From the NCBI GenBank assembly GCA_018262795.1, contig JADFDM010000007.1, forward strand, positions 62,001-126,000: 64,000 nucleotides of DNA, given 5' to 3'. A program made the position numbers and the translations under genes. Of this stretch, positions 52,177 to 62,308 are shown piece by piece. The notes beneath the pieces were generated by a model that saw only the letters and a list, made by a program, of their open reading frames with translations, did not search any database and was not told the origin of the DNA. Every line of letters begins with the position of its first letter. Positions within the stretch are counted from its first letter, which is position 1. The stretch comes from Sphingobacteriales bacterium. Lineage in GTDB: Bacteria > Bacteroidota > Bacteroidia > Chitinophagales > LD1.

Positions 52177-55100
52177 ATGATTTTTAGGAATTATTCTTTT
52201 GCATTCTCTTTCGCTTTTTTGTTCTTGATATTTGGTAGTAATCGGGCTCAGGCTTCACACGCGATGGGCTCCGATTTGTCATATCAGTGTCTTGGTAATA
52301 ATCAATATAAAATCATTCTTCGTTTTTATCGCGATTGCACAGGAATACCTGCTCCCACTTCTCCCACCGTTCAGATAATTGGCCCCGGATGTACCGGTGC
52401 TACCTCTCAAAACCTTACGCTGAACCTTAATCCTCAGGTAAATGGAATTGAAGTATCTCAGCTTTGCCCCTCTCAGATTAGCCAGAGTGGATGCAACTAC
52501 ACCGGAGGGGGAAACCCGCCTTATCCCGGAGTAAAGGTGTATGAATATACCGGCACGGCTACGCTTCCGATAGCTTGTAGCAACTGGAAGGTGCGGTTTA
52601 CGGAAAGTGCCAGAAATTTTTCGAACAACTTAGTAAACCCTACCGGCAATAATCTTTCGATCGAGGCTACTATTAATAATACCATTAACCCGCTAACCAA
52701 CCAAAGCTACTGCAACAACTCTGTTAGCTTTCAATCTCTTCCGGTTCCGTTTTTCTGTGCCAATAATTTTGTAACGTATAATCACGGAGCCGTTGATCCA
52801 GATGGAGACTCTTTGGTCTATACACTTATAAATCCATTGGGAACCGGCTTTACTCCTATGACATTCAGTGCCAGCTATTCAGTAAATCAACCCGTCACCA
52901 CCAATCCTCCCGGTAGTTTTCAGTTTAATACCAATACCGGTCAAATGAACTTTAACCCGGCACAACAAGAAATAGATGTGTTAGCGATCCGGGTAGATGA
53001 ATACCGGAATGGAGTGTTGGTAGGTTCTACTATCAGAGATATTCAGGTTTCTATCATCAACTGTGCAATAGCTACTCCTTCGCAGGATCCGATTACGAAT
53101 GTGCAGAACGGAAATCAAGTGGATTCGCTGAAAGTGCAAGCCTGCCCCAACACTCCGCTGACTTTTGAAATTTTATGTACAGACCCTGCAAATCACAACA
53201 TCACCCTACAAAGCAATATTACTACGACTCCATCGGCCATACCCGGAGCGACATTAACTCAGATTGGAACCGGAGATTCAGTGATTGCACGCATTGCATG
53301 GACTCCACAGCCCAGCGATACCGGTTGCCACGATTTTATTTTGATTTCAAAAAATGATGACTGCCCGATTAATGGAAGTTACATCCGGGTATATACCGTT
53401 TGTGTATTCAACAAAGTGCAGTTGCTATCTGCCAGCCCTACTTTTTGTGGCACTCCGGTTCAACTGACTGCTACCGGAGGAACCAACTATTCGTGGTTGC
53501 CTTCTACCGGGCCGAATGCAGTTTCAAACCCCAACGTGCTGAACCCGGTGGTTACTCCCACTTCGCCCACTATGTATTACTTTACTTCTGACTGTGGTAC
53601 CGACTCTGTGTTTGTGGGTTCCGACCCTCCGTTTGTGTACGATGCCGGACCGGGAGGCAGTATTTGTCAGAACGGACAATTACCCTTAAACGCTACGACC
53701 GATAATTTATATGCTCCCTACAAATTTCAATGGGTGCCTCCGAATGGTTTGTATGACCCCATCACCGGATTGCCCAGCGATTCGGTACCTAACCCCGTGG
53801 CCAGCCCTTTGTACAACACCAACTATAAACTTTACATAACGGGTAATAACGGCTGCACAAATATGGACTCGCTTTTAGTAAACGTAGCGGGAACAGGGCC
53901 GGTGATTGTAGCAAAGGCTACCCCAACAAATATATGTCCGAATGATCCGGTGCAGTTGAATATTTTCACAAATCCTCAGTCGTGTGGCATTAGCCAAACC
54001 CCTTGCGGAGGAACCAATCTGAATGCACAAATTGGAACAGGAACAGGAGTAACCCCTACCGGTTCGCCCACGCAATACCCGACCATCTTTGGACATTACA
54101 GCAACAGTGCCCGCCATCAGTTCTTATATCTTTCCAGCGAATTGTTGGGTCAATTTCCTTCGGGAGGAGAAATTCGAACTATCTCTTTTTATCTCGCGCA
54201 GATAAATACGGCTAATGATACCATGAAGAATTTTGAAATAAAGATGGGATGCTCACAGGTTACTTCACTGACTACCTGGCAACCGAATCTGGTCACGGTA
54301 TTTAGCTCTAAAAGTGTACCTGTAGGCACCACGCTGGGATGGAAAACCCTGACACTCGACTTCCCTTATAATTGGGATGGCACTTCTAATCTGGTCATAG
54401 ACATTTGCTTTAATAACCCTAATGGAAGCTCTTTGAATAATAAAATGCAGATGACCCCCACCACTTTCAATTCTGTTTATTATTCGAAAGGAAGCAGTAG
54501 CCAGTGTGGAAATACCGGAACTCCCTCGGCCAGTATGAATCGGCCGAATACAAAGTTTGATATGTGCGTAGAAGATGTGTCGAATTTGCCGATTGCATGG
54601 ACTCCATCTTCCGGACCGAATGCCCCTAATCCTACGAATATCACTAACCCAATTGCGCATCCGGTGTCCCCTATTATTTACCATGTGGATGTGACCGCTC
54701 TGAACGGCTGTGTAAGCAAGGATTATGTGTTTGTAAACGTTGATACCTCTTTGCGCTTTTATGCTTTCCCGAACGATACTTTTTTCTGTTCGCCCACCAG
54801 TGTTAAGCTGACCACTACCACAGTGGGGAATCCACTGCCCGGAAATACTTTTAATTATCAGTGGACAAATTTGAACACCAATACCTCTGCCGGAACCGGA
54901 GCTACTCTGACCGTGAGTCCTTCTGTTTCTACCGATTACTTGGTAACGCTTACCGGAGGAGCCTGCACTTTACATGATACGGTGCATGTGTTGATTGGAA
55001 GTAATATTCCGGTGAACTTGATTGTTACGCCTATTACTTGCAATGGAGCTGCAAATGGTAAAATTAAAGCGGTTCCTGTGGGAGGAAATCCGCCATTGAG

Positions 55101-57825
55101 TTTTTCTTGGAGCAATAGTGTAACCGGAGTGGATTCTATTGTGAACCTTGCGCCTAATACTTATTCGGTTACGATCTCTGATTCTCAGGGATGCAGTGGT
55201 TCTGATACCATTACCCTGACCCAACCGGCTTTACTTACTGCGAGCGCGTCTCCTCAGAACGTGACTTGTTTCGGGCAGAACAATGGAACTGTTTCGGTAA
55301 ATGTAGCCGGAGGCACTACTCCTTATTCTTATCAGTGGAATCCGACACAGACCAACTCCGGGAATCTCAGCAATCTCTCAGCAGGCACGTACAGTGTGAC
55401 GGTAAGTGATTCAAGTGGATGCTCTGTTACTGCTTCGGCCACTCTTACACAACCGACTGTATTAACGGTAAGCACTCTTTCCTATAATGCAACTTCTAAT
55501 GGAGGAAGTGACGGATGGTGTTATGCTATTGCCGGTGGGGCCACGCCTCCTTACACTTATTCGTGGAGTAATGGTGTTAGCAATGATACTATACAAAATC
55601 TTGTAGCAGGAACTTACTATGTTACTGTTTGCGATGCCAATGCTTGTTGCCATCCGGACAGTGCGGTGGTCATGGATCCGCCACCTATTATTCTAAGCTT
55701 CAACACCAGTAATAATCTTTGTAAAGGAGATTGTAATGGAACGGCTCATGTGAGTGCGGTGGGAGGAATTGATCCTTATTCATTTACCTGGAGCAATGGA
55801 ATAACTGCTGACTCTATATTCAGTTTATGTGCGGGAGTTTACACCGTAACCGCCACCGATAGTGCCGGCATTACAGTTTCAGGCAATGTAAGTATTACCG
55901 AACCTACCCAAATCACCATTGTGTTGGATACTACAGATATTACCTGCTTTGGGGCAAACAACGGTGCGGTACAAGCCACTGCGAGTGGAGGCACTCCCGG
56001 TTATTCTTATAACTGGACTCCGGGAGGAGCTAATAACCCCATCACGGCTTTGGCTCCGGGAACTTATGATTTGTTGGTCACGGATGCGAATAATTGTACC
56101 GCCCAATCCTCCTGGACTGCTGTAGAGCCTTCGGCATTAGATATTAGTATTTCTAACAGCACAAATATTTCATGCTTTGGCGGAAATGATGGATCGGCTG
56201 TTGCAATAGCCAGTGGAGGAACTCCTTCTTATATCTACTCGTGGAGTGCCGGCACAGGAAATGGCAGTTCCGTTTCGGGACTGACAGCAGGAAATTTCCA
56301 GACTACTGTAACCGATTCTCATGGCTGTACAGATACGGTTTCTTTCACTCTCACAGAGCCAACCGTTATTACCGCTTCGGTTGTAACTACTGATGCCACT
56401 TGCAATGGATTAAGTGATGGCACGGTAGATCTCACAGTTGGCGGAGGTACGCCTTCTTATACTTATGTGTGGTCTAATGCCGCTACTTCTGAAGACCTTG
56501 CTTCTGTATCGGCCAATACATATAAAGTAACAGTGACGGATGCTAAACTATGCACCGCCACTGCGACAGGAAATGTAGGGGAACCAACGGCTATTACTTT
56601 GGCATTTAATCATACCGATCCACTTTGCACCGGTAACACTAACGGCAGTGTTGAAGTAACGGCCAATGGTGGGACCCCGGGCTATGTGTATGATTGGGCT
56701 TATACCGTTTCAGGAAATGATAATAGTCAGTTAGGAAGTCTTCCGGCAGGAGTTTATGAGGTAACAGTTGCCGATGCCACTAATTGTTCTGTTCAGGGAA
56801 GTGTAACGCTAACGGATCCTCCTTCGCTGAATGCTGTATTAATTAATAAAGAAGAAATCAGTTGTGCTAATGCCGCAGATGGTTCTGTAGAAGTTTCTGT
56901 TTCGGGAGGCACGCCCCCAATTCAATATAATTGGAGCAATGGGATTACGGTGGCTTCGGTGAATAACTTGGCCCCCGGCAACTATACGGTTACCGTAGGC
57001 GATGTGAATGGCTGTGATACTACTCTGCAAATCACTTTTATTGCACCACTGCCTATCAGCATTTTATTTTTAACGGCCGATTCGGTTTCGTGTCCCGAAT
57101 ACACCGATGGCGCTATCCATGTTTCGGCTGTCGGAGGTACACCGGGAGTTGCGGTTCCCTACGAATACTCTTTAGATGGAACTCAATTTCAACCGGCTGA
57201 ATTTTTCACAGAACTTCCTGCGGGTATTTATCATTTGTATATACGCGATGGGGAGGGATGTACAAAAGACACTTCCGTGATTGTTGGAGAACCGGCAAAG
57301 TTGGATTTGAGTGTACTGCCAACAGATTCTACTATCAGTTTGGGAAATTCTGTGGCATTGATTTCTAACATCAGCAACTACAGTGGAGGTGCTATTAATT
57401 TCTACTCATGGTCGCCAGTTACAGGTCTTAACTGCCCTAACTGCCCCTTGGTAAACGCGACTCCGTATGTGCACACAGACTACACTTTAACTGTAAATTA
57501 TTTGAACAATTGCAGCGTTTCAGAAACTGTTCGCGTCTATGTTGGGAATGGAGATGAGTTCTTTGTACCAAATGCTTTTACCCCAAATGGAGATGGCAAT
57601 AACGATGTGTTACAAGTATATGGGCAGGGTTTAGCTATGGCAAAACTGAAAATATTTAACCGTTGGGGAGAGAAAGTTTTTGATTCCGGCAACCAATGGA
57701 TAGGATGGGACGGAACTTACAAAGGAGCCTTGTTAAGTCCCGGAGTATATACTTACGATGCCGAAGGAGTTTATCTGAACGGGAAAGTAAGAGAGAAAAA
57801 AGGAACAATTACCCTTATCCGGTAA
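52177..57825 (+). CDS. Giant SprB-like repeat adhesin with T9SS type B sorting domain
   Basis: The 1882-residue surface protein starts with a signal peptide (FLFLIFGSNRAQA) and an N-terminal conserved region (HAMGSDLSYQCLGNNQYKI) common to large gliding-type adhesins. Residues ~20-945 hold several Ig/PKD-like and Cys-rich domains. Residues 946-1708 are ten SprB repeats of ~75 residues (ITCFG-xNNG-x-GGTPxYxYxW ... LxAGTYxVTVTDxxGC). Residues 1795-1882 are a type B sorting domain (PNAFTPNGDGNNDV, FNRWGEKVFDSG). SprB of Flavobacterium johnsoniae is moved along the cell surface by the gliding motor; the relation suggests gliding or adhesion here. The PorP/SprF-like gene follows after 140 bases, as sprF follows sprB. 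The third repeat lacks the first Cys (YNATSNGG). Confidence 0.92.
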   Translation: MIFRNYSFAFSFAFLFLIFGSNRAQASHAMGSDLSYQCLGNNQYKIILRFYRDCTGIPAPTSPTVQIIGPGCTGATSQNLTLNLNPQVNGIEVSQLCPSQISQSGCNYTGGGNPPYPGVKVYEYTGTATLPIACSNWKVRFTESARNFSNNLVNPTGNNLSIEATINNTINPLTNQSYCNNSVSFQSLPVPFFCANNFVTYNHGAVDPDGDSLVYTLINPLGTGFTPMTFSASYSVNQPVTTNPPGSFQFNTNTGQMNFNPAQQEIDVLAIRVDEYRNGVLVGSTIRDIQVSIINCAIATPSQDPITNVQNGNQVDSLKVQACPNTPLTFEILCTDPANHNITLQSNITTTPSAIPGATLTQIGTGDSVIARIAWTPQPSDTGCHDFILISKNDDCPINGSYIRVYTVCVFNKVQLLSASPTFCGTPVQLTATGGTNYSWLPSTGPNAVSNPNVLNPVVTPTSPTMYYFTSDCGTDSVFVGSDPPFVYDAGPGGSICQNGQLPLNATTDNLYAPYKFQWVPPNGLYDPITGLPSDSVPNPVASPLYNTNYKLYITGNNGCTNMDSLLVNVAGTGPVIVAKATPTNICPNDPVQLNIFTNPQSCGISQTPCGGTNLNAQIGTGTGVTPTGSPTQYPTIFGHYSNSARHQFLYLSSELLGQFPSGGEIRTISFYLAQINTANDTMKNFEIKMGCSQVTSLTTWQPNLVTVFSSKSVPVGTTLGWKTLTLDFPYNWDGTSNLVIDICFNNPNGSSLNNKMQMTPTTFNSVYYSKGSSSQCGNTGTPSASMNRPNTKFDMCVEDVSNLPIAWTPSSGPNAPNPTNITNPIAHPVSPIIYHVDVTALNGCVSKDYVFVNVDTSLRFYAFPNDTFFCSPTSVKLTTTTVGNPLPGNTFNYQWTNLNTNTSAGTGATLTVSPSVSTDYLVTLTGGACTLHDTVHVLIGSNIPVNLIVTPITCNGAANGKIKAVPVGGNPPLSFSWSNSVTGVDSIVNLAPNTYSVTISDSQGCSGSDTITLTQPALLTASASPQNVTCFGQNNGTVSVNVAGGTTPYSYQWNPTQTNSGNLSNLSAGTYSVTVSDSSGCSVTASATLTQPTVLTVSTLSYNATSNGGSDGWCYAIAGGATPPYTYSWSNGVSNDTIQNLVAGTYYVTVCDANACCHPDSAVVMDPPPIILSFNTSNNLCKGDCNGTAHVSAVGGIDPYSFTWSNGITADSIFSLCAGVYTVTATDSAGITVSGNVSITEPTQITIVLDTTDITCFGANNGAVQATASGGTPGYSYNWTPGGANNPITALAPGTYDLLVTDANNCTAQSSWTAVEPSALDISISNSTNISCFGGNDGSAVAIASGGTPSYIYSWSAGTGNGSSVSGLTAGNFQTTVTDSHGCTDTVSFTLTEPTVITASVVTTDATCNGLSDGTVDLTVGGGTPSYTYVWSNAATSEDLASVSANTYKVTVTDAKLCTATATGNVGEPTAITLAFNHTDPLCTGNTNGSVEVTANGGTPGYVYDWAYTVSGNDNSQLGSLPAGVYEVTVADATNCSVQGSVTLTDPPSLNAVLINKEEISCANAADGSVEVSVSGGTPPIQYNWSNGITVASVNNLAPGNYTVTVGDVNGCDTTLQITFIAPLPISILFLTADSVSCPEYTDGAIHVSAVGGTPGVAVPYEYSLDGTQFQPAEFFTELPAGIYHLYIRDGEGCTKDTSVIVGEPAKLDLSVLPTDSTISLGNSVALISNISNYSGGAINFYSWSPVTGLNCPNCPLVNATPYVHTDYTLTVNYLNNCSVSETVRVYVGNGDEFFVPNAFTPNGDGNNDVLQVYGQGLAMAKLKIFNRWGEKVFDSGNQWIGWDGTYKGALLSPGVYTYDAEGVYLNGKVREKKGTITLIR
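55012..57300 (+). repeat. Ten tandem SprB repeats inside the adhesin gene
   Basis: The repeats begin at the motifs ITCNGAANG, VTCFGQNNG, ATSNGGSDG, NLCKGDCNG, ITCFGANNG, ISCFGGNDG, ATCNGLSDG, PLCTGNTNG, ISCANAADG and VSCPEYTDG. They are diverged at DNA level, so they are unlikely to slip during replication. The last repeat has an extra loop. Confidence 0.9.
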
Positions 57826-57911
57826 GAGTTTTCAATAGGTATTTTGAAACCTTTATCCCGATTAATCGGTAAAAGAAATGGAAGGATACCAAAAAATACG
57901 CGCAATAAAAT

Positions 57912-57940
57912 TTTGTAGAGTCGAAATTTTCATATTTTAG
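57912..57940 (+). promoter_or_regulatory. Possible promoter of porP/sprF-like gene
   Basis: TTTG (57912-57915), 17 bases, then TATTTTAG (57933-57940); one mismatch to TAnnTTTG. It lies 25 bases before the start codon and would let the gene be expressed separately from the adhesin. Confidence 0.45.
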
Positions 57941-57965
57941 ACAACCTTTTTCAAAACCGAGATAA

Positions 57966-59051
57966 ATGAAGAAAATTTTACCAATCATCCTCTTAGCAGC
58001 GTTTGTGCTGAGAGCGGGAGCGCAAGACCCCCACTTTTCACAGTTTTATATGACTCCGTTTTATCTGAATCCTGCATTGACGGGAGCGTTCAACGGCAAC
58101 TATAGAGTCACCGCTTTATTCAGAGGGCAATGGGGCGAAGTTCTTAGGAATGAGTCTGTGCCGATGTACCGCACTTATACCGCTTCTGCTGATTTCAGAA
58201 CCAATAAAGGATTTATGAAAGGCGATGCTTTTGGAATAGGCGCTGCCTTTATGGGCGACCAAGCCGGGGAATCAAAATACGGATTTAATAGCGGTGGATT
58301 GTCTATTGCTTATCACAAATCTTTAAATCAGCGCAACACCAATTATTTGGTAGCGGCTTTTTCGTCCAGCATTTATCAGCAAACGATAGACTACTCTCGT
58401 TTGCAATTTGGAAGCCAGTGGGACGGGCAGGGATATAATGCCCTTTTACCTACCAATGAATTTCTAGTAGATAATAAATTCCTCTATTGGGATATTAATG
58501 CAGGATTGTTGTGGTACACAAAATTTGATTCCCGAAAATACAGAGACAGAACGAGCCTCTATTTGGGGTTCTCAGCTTACCACTTGAACCGTCCGGCTAT
58601 TTCGTTTTTGGGAGACAAACAGGTTAAGCTGAACATGAAATTTGTAGGTCATGGAGGCGTTAGCTTTCCGATTGCCAGAAGATTTGATATGCAGCCTAAA
58701 TTTATTGTGATGAGTCAGGGTAAGAGCATTGAAACTATCTTTGCTACTGACTTTCGCATTTTGTTTGAAGAAAGATATCCTGAAGGAAATCACATGCGCT
58801 TTGGTGCTATGTTTCGCATGGTGGGCGGAGATGCCAATGCACCGTGGAGAGATAAGCGCTTAAATCCGGAATCTGTCATTGTAGATGCAGGGGTAGTGTG
58901 GAATGGTATCGAACTTGGAGTAGCTTATGATGTTAACGTGTCTCAATTGATGAGTGGATCGCGTTCACGCGGTGGTTTTGAAGTAGGTTTAGCTTATGTT
59001 GGTTCATGGAAAAAGAGAGGGCCATCTACAATTTACTGTCCAAGATTTTAA
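57966..59051 (+). CDS. PorP/SprF family type IX secretion system outer-membrane protein
   Basis: The 361-residue protein begins with a signal peptide (LLAAFVLRAGA) followed by QDPHFSQFYMTPFYLNPALTGAF, the strongest mark of the PorP/SprF family. The rest alternates beta strands as expected of a barrel. SprF is needed for export of SprB; PorP-like proteins pair with the type B sorting domain of the neighbour. The position right behind a type B adhesin makes it the likely partner of that protein, and perhaps of the one at 31775. A good bidirectional terminator follows the stop. Confidence 0.93.
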   Translation: MKKILPIILLAAFVLRAGAQDPHFSQFYMTPFYLNPALTGAFNGNYRVTALFRGQWGEVLRNESVPMYRTYTASADFRTNKGFMKGDAFGIGAAFMGDQAGESKYGFNSGGLSIAYHKSLNQRNTNYLVAAFSSSIYQQTIDYSRLQFGSQWDGQGYNALLPTNEFLVDNKFLYWDINAGLLWYTKFDSRKYRDRTSLYLGFSAYHLNRPAISFLGDKQVKLNMKFVGHGGVSFPIARRFDMQPKFIVMSQGKSIETIFATDFRILFEERYPEGNHMRFGAMFRMVGGDANAPWRDKRLNPESVIVDAGVVWNGIELGVAYDVNVSQLMSGSRSRGGFEVGLAYVGSWKKRGPSTIYCPRF

Positions 59052-59066
59052 TCTGAAAGCACCGCA

Positions 59067-59103
59067 TAAAAAAAAGGCTGAACATGACGTTCGGCCTTTT
59101 TTT
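59067..59103. terminator. Bidirectional terminator between porP/sprF-like gene and rodA
   Basis: AGGCTGAAC (59075-59083) pairs with GTTCGGCCT (59089-59097) with one T-G pair; an A-run precedes and a T7 run follows. It can stop transcription of both convergent units. Confidence 0.88.
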
Positions 59104-59122
59104 ATTTCAGCTTCAATTAACG

Positions 59123-60382
59123 CTATCTCATGGTTTCATATCGCTGAGTATCTAAGCGAATAAAAATAAAGAGAAGCACAGTAAAGGAGAGTAAACTGGA
59201 CCCCCCATAACTGATAAACGGCAACGGAATTCCAATTACCGGTGCTATCCCAATGGCCATTCCAACATTCACTAGAAAGTGAAAAAATAAAATAGACGTA
59301 ACGCAATAGCCATACATTCGACTGAATTTTGAACGTTGGCGCTCCGAGAGATAAAGCAAACGAAAAAACAGCGATACAAATAATCCGATAATGACCAAGC
59401 TGCCTATAAATCCAAATTCTTCTCCAATGGAACTGAAAATAAAATCGGTGCTTTGCTCAGGTACAAATTTTAATTTGGTCTGTGTTCCCTGCAAGTAGCC
59501 TTTCCCTGTTACTCCCCCCGAACCAATAGCGATGATAGATTGGCGGATATTCCAGTCTTTACCGCGTTCCACCTCTTTTCCCAGCAATACATTAATTCGG
59601 TCGCGCTGATGCGATTTCAAGATTTTATTGAAGGCGAAATCCACAGAAAAAACATATAGAGAAGCCACTATCCAAATTCCGGCAATGGCTAAAGAAATTT
59701 TTCGATTTCTTCTAGAAAAATAAATAACCACGGCAGCTACGCCAAACAGCAATGCCACTAAGGTTAATTTGGGAATAATTAGACTCAGTACCGACAAGGC
59801 AATAACAGAAGAGCCTACAATGAGAAAGTAAGGCTCTAAGCCATCGCGGAAAAGCACTAATGAAAATGCGAGAAACATAACGGCTGAACCGGCATCGCCC
59901 TGCACCGTCACTATAATCATGGGAATGCCAATAATGGCAAATGCTTTCCACTTATCGCGCCACTTTCGGATATCTACATTCAGCCCCGACAGATATTTTG
60001 AAATGGCGAGTGCCACTGCAAATTTTGCTAACTCAGAAGGCTGCATAGAAAAGCTGCCCAAGCGAATCCAATTTTGTTGCCCTTTTACCTCTGTGCCAAT
60101 AAACATGACAGAAAGTACAAAGAGTAATAGCAGGGCATAAATCGGGTACGAGAAAGTAATGTAGAAGCGGGAATCAATAATCAAAATAACAAAGGCGATA
60201 ATCGCAGACGCAATCATCCACTGAAATTGTTTTCCGCTGTTGAGTGAGGTGTTGAAAAGGCTCGGTTGCTCATCGGTATAAACAGCCGAATAAATGGCCA
60301 TCCATCCAATACTTACGAGTAAGGCATACAGCAAAACGGTAAACCAATCAATTTTACCTGTTATGGATTCGTGTTTGGCCAT
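59123..60382 (-). CDS. rodA: Rod-shape SEDS peptidoglycan polymerase RodA
   Basis: The 419-residue protein has about ten membrane helices and the SEDS hallmarks KGQQNWIRLGSFSMQPSEL and PFISYGGSSLLS near the C-terminus. RodA polymerises glycan strands for cylindrical wall growth in partnership with PBP2. The gene is the last of the operon mreB-mreC-mreD-mrdA-rodA; its start is six bases after the mrdA stop. RodA rather than FtsW is chosen from the neighbour genes. Confidence 0.95.
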   Translation of the reverse strand: MAKHESITGKIDWFTVLLYALLVSIGWMAIYSAVYTDEQPSLFNTSLNSGKQFQWMIASAIIAFVILIIDSRFYITFSYPIYALLLLFVLSVMFIGTEVKGQQNWIRLGSFSMQPSELAKFAVALAISKYLSGLNVDIRKWRDKWKAFAIIGIPMIIVTVQGDAGSAVMFLAFSLVLFRDGLEPYFLIVGSSVIALSVLSLIIPKLTLVALLFGVAAVVIYFSRRNRKISLAIAGIWIVASLYVFSVDFAFNKILKSHQRDRINVLLGKEVERGKDWNIRQSIIAIGSGGVTGKGYLQGTQTKLKFVPEQSTDFIFSSIGEEFGFIGSLVIIGLFVSLFFRLLYLSERQRSKFSRMYGYCVTSILFFHFLVNVGMAIGIAPVIGIPLPFISYGGSSLLSFTVLLFIFIRLDTQRYETMR

Positions 60383-60388
60383 ACTTAT

Positions 60389-62287
60389 TTATTCGTCAAC
60401 GTCCGCGTTTAAGTCCACTGTTTTATTTATTGATACTCCGTATTTGCTGAGTAGATTTCCTTCCATCATGCGCTTTTCTAAAGGTAACCTCTTTTGTTGG
60501 ATGGTATCGTTGAGATATTTTTCTACCATTAAGCTGGCAATGGGAGCGGCATAGGCGGCCCCATATCCTCCGTTCTCTACAATCACTGCCACCGCAATTT
60601 TGGGGTTTTCCATAGGGGCAAAACCGGCAAACATGGAGTGGTTATCTCCGTGGGGGTTCTGAGCGGTACCCGTCTTGCCGCACAACGAAATTCCATCCAC
60701 TTTAGCTGAACGAGCTGTTCCTTCTTCTACCACCATGTGAAGACCCTCAATAACCGGTGCAAAAAATTGAGTGTCCATTAAGGAAACATGCTTATCGTGA
60801 GAAGGAGTTACATCTTGTTCTGTTACCGGATCGGTGATTCGCTTCACCACATGCGGAGTAATCCAGTATCCTTTATTGGCAATGCAGGCAAAAATATTAG
60901 CCATTTGAAGTGGGGTCACTAATATTTCTCCCTGACCGATACCAAGAGAAATAATGGTAGAAGAATGCCAGCCTGTTTTTCCGTACAGGCGATCAAAATA
61001 TTTGGAGGAAGGAATGTTTCCGGTGGACTCACTCGGCAGATCAATCCCTGTTTTTACTCCTAAGCCGAAGGAGTTGCAATAGCGCGACCATTTATCGTAG
61101 ACATCGTGTATATCGCTGTAGTTTTTGTTCTCGATAATGTTTCTGAAAGTTTGCCAGAAATAGGAGTTACAGGATTGCTCAAGGGCGTATTGAATATTTG
61201 GCGGTGAAGGATGGCGGTGAGAGCAATGGAGCGTTAAGCCTGCGAACAGATAGACCCCGGTGCAGGTAACAAAATAATCTACCGGCTGCACCCTTTCTGT
61301 TAAAGCAATTAGCCCTACTACCGGCTTAAAAGCAGAACCGGGAGGGTAGGTCGCCAACGTGGGTCGGGAGTATAAAGGCAGCAGCGTATCCTTCAGTAAT
61401 TTCATGAAGTTCTCGCCTCGCGAAGCTCCGCACAAAAGATTGGGATCGTAACCGGGGCTACTAACCATCGCCAGAATTTCTCCGGTGTTAGGTTCAATGG
61501 CCACAATACTTCCTTTTTTATTCTGCATCAATTTTTCACCGTATTCCTGTAGCTTGATGTCGAGCGTGGTGATAACATTATCTCCCGCTTTGGCGAGGGT
61601 ATCAAATTCCCCATTCCCAAAACTTCCCATTTCGCGGTTGTGCACATCCACATACACATACTTTTTCCCTCGCGTTCCGCCCAACTGTTTTTCATACACT
61701 TTTTCAATTCCGCTTTTCCCTATATAATCACCGGGTTTGTAGTAGCCATCTGATTTATCAATGGCTTTATCATCCACTTCTCCGATGTCGCCTAAAATAG
61801 TAGCGGCTACTCTATGCGGATATTTTCGGATCGTTCTCACCTGTCCGTAAAATCCGGGAAAGAGATATAGATATTCCTGCAACCGAGAGTAGTCTTTCAA
61901 GGATAATTGCTTCGCAAAAGCGTTGGGCTTGTAAGAGGAGTACCCCCGCTGCTGTTTCATTTCTTCAAAGCGGTTTAGAAAATCCTCCTTAGTCATTCCG
62001 AGCAATTCGCACAAGCGAAGTGTATCTACATTTTTCGCCTGCCTGGGTATCACCATCAAATCATAAATAGGTTCATTGTACACAATCAGTTCCCCTTTTC
62101 GATCGTACACTAATCCGCGGGTGGGATATACGTCCAATTCCTTGATAGCATTGTTTTTTGCCAGGGTATCGTATTTCTGATCAATGACCTGTAAGTAGAA
62201 GAGCCGCACTAGAAAAAGGGAGGCAAATGCAACAATGATAATTTGCATAATGCGATAACGGTTCTTAAATAAATCTTTACTACTCAC
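60389..62287 (-). CDS. mrdA: Penicillin-binding protein 2
   Basis: The 632-residue class B PBP has an N-terminal anchor (IIIVAFASLFLVRLFYLQV), a PBP dimerisation/pedestal domain (~50-230, with PTRGLVYDRKGELIVYN), and a transpeptidase domain with SxxK (Ser318-Lys321 in PPGSAFK), SxN (Ser372-Cys-Asn374) and KTG (538-540). It crosslinks the glycan made by RodA for elongation. It begins 21 bases after mreD and is followed by rodA. Confidence 0.96.
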   Translation of the reverse strand: MSSKDLFKNRYRIMQIIIVAFASLFLVRLFYLQVIDQKYDTLAKNNAIKELDVYPTRGLVYDRKGELIVYNEPIYDLMVIPRQAKNVDTLRLCELLGMTKEDFLNRFEEMKQQRGYSSYKPNAFAKQLSLKDYSRLQEYLYLFPGFYGQVRTIRKYPHRVAATILGDIGEVDDKAIDKSDGYYKPGDYIGKSGIEKVYEKQLGGTRGKKYVYVDVHNREMGSFGNGEFDTLAKAGDNVITTLDIKLQEYGEKLMQNKKGSIVAIEPNTGEILAMVSSPGYDPNLLCGASRGENFMKLLKDTLLPLYSRPTLATYPPGSAFKPVVGLIALTERVQPVDYFVTCTGVYLFAGLTLHCSHRHPSPPNIQYALEQSCNSYFWQTFRNIIENKNYSDIHDVYDKWSRYCNSFGLGVKTGIDLPSESTGNIPSSKYFDRLYGKTGWHSSTIISLGIGQGEILVTPLQMANIFACIANKGYWITPHVVKRITDPVTEQDVTPSHDKHVSLMDTQFFAPVIEGLHMVVEEGTARSAKVDGISLCGKTGTAQNPHGDNHSMFAGFAPMENPKIAVAVIVENGGYGAAYAAPIASLMVEKYLNDTIQQKRLPLEKRMMEGNLLSKYGVSINKTVDLNADVDE

Positions 62288-62308
62288 GATGAAACAGAAT
62301 TGAAGCGG

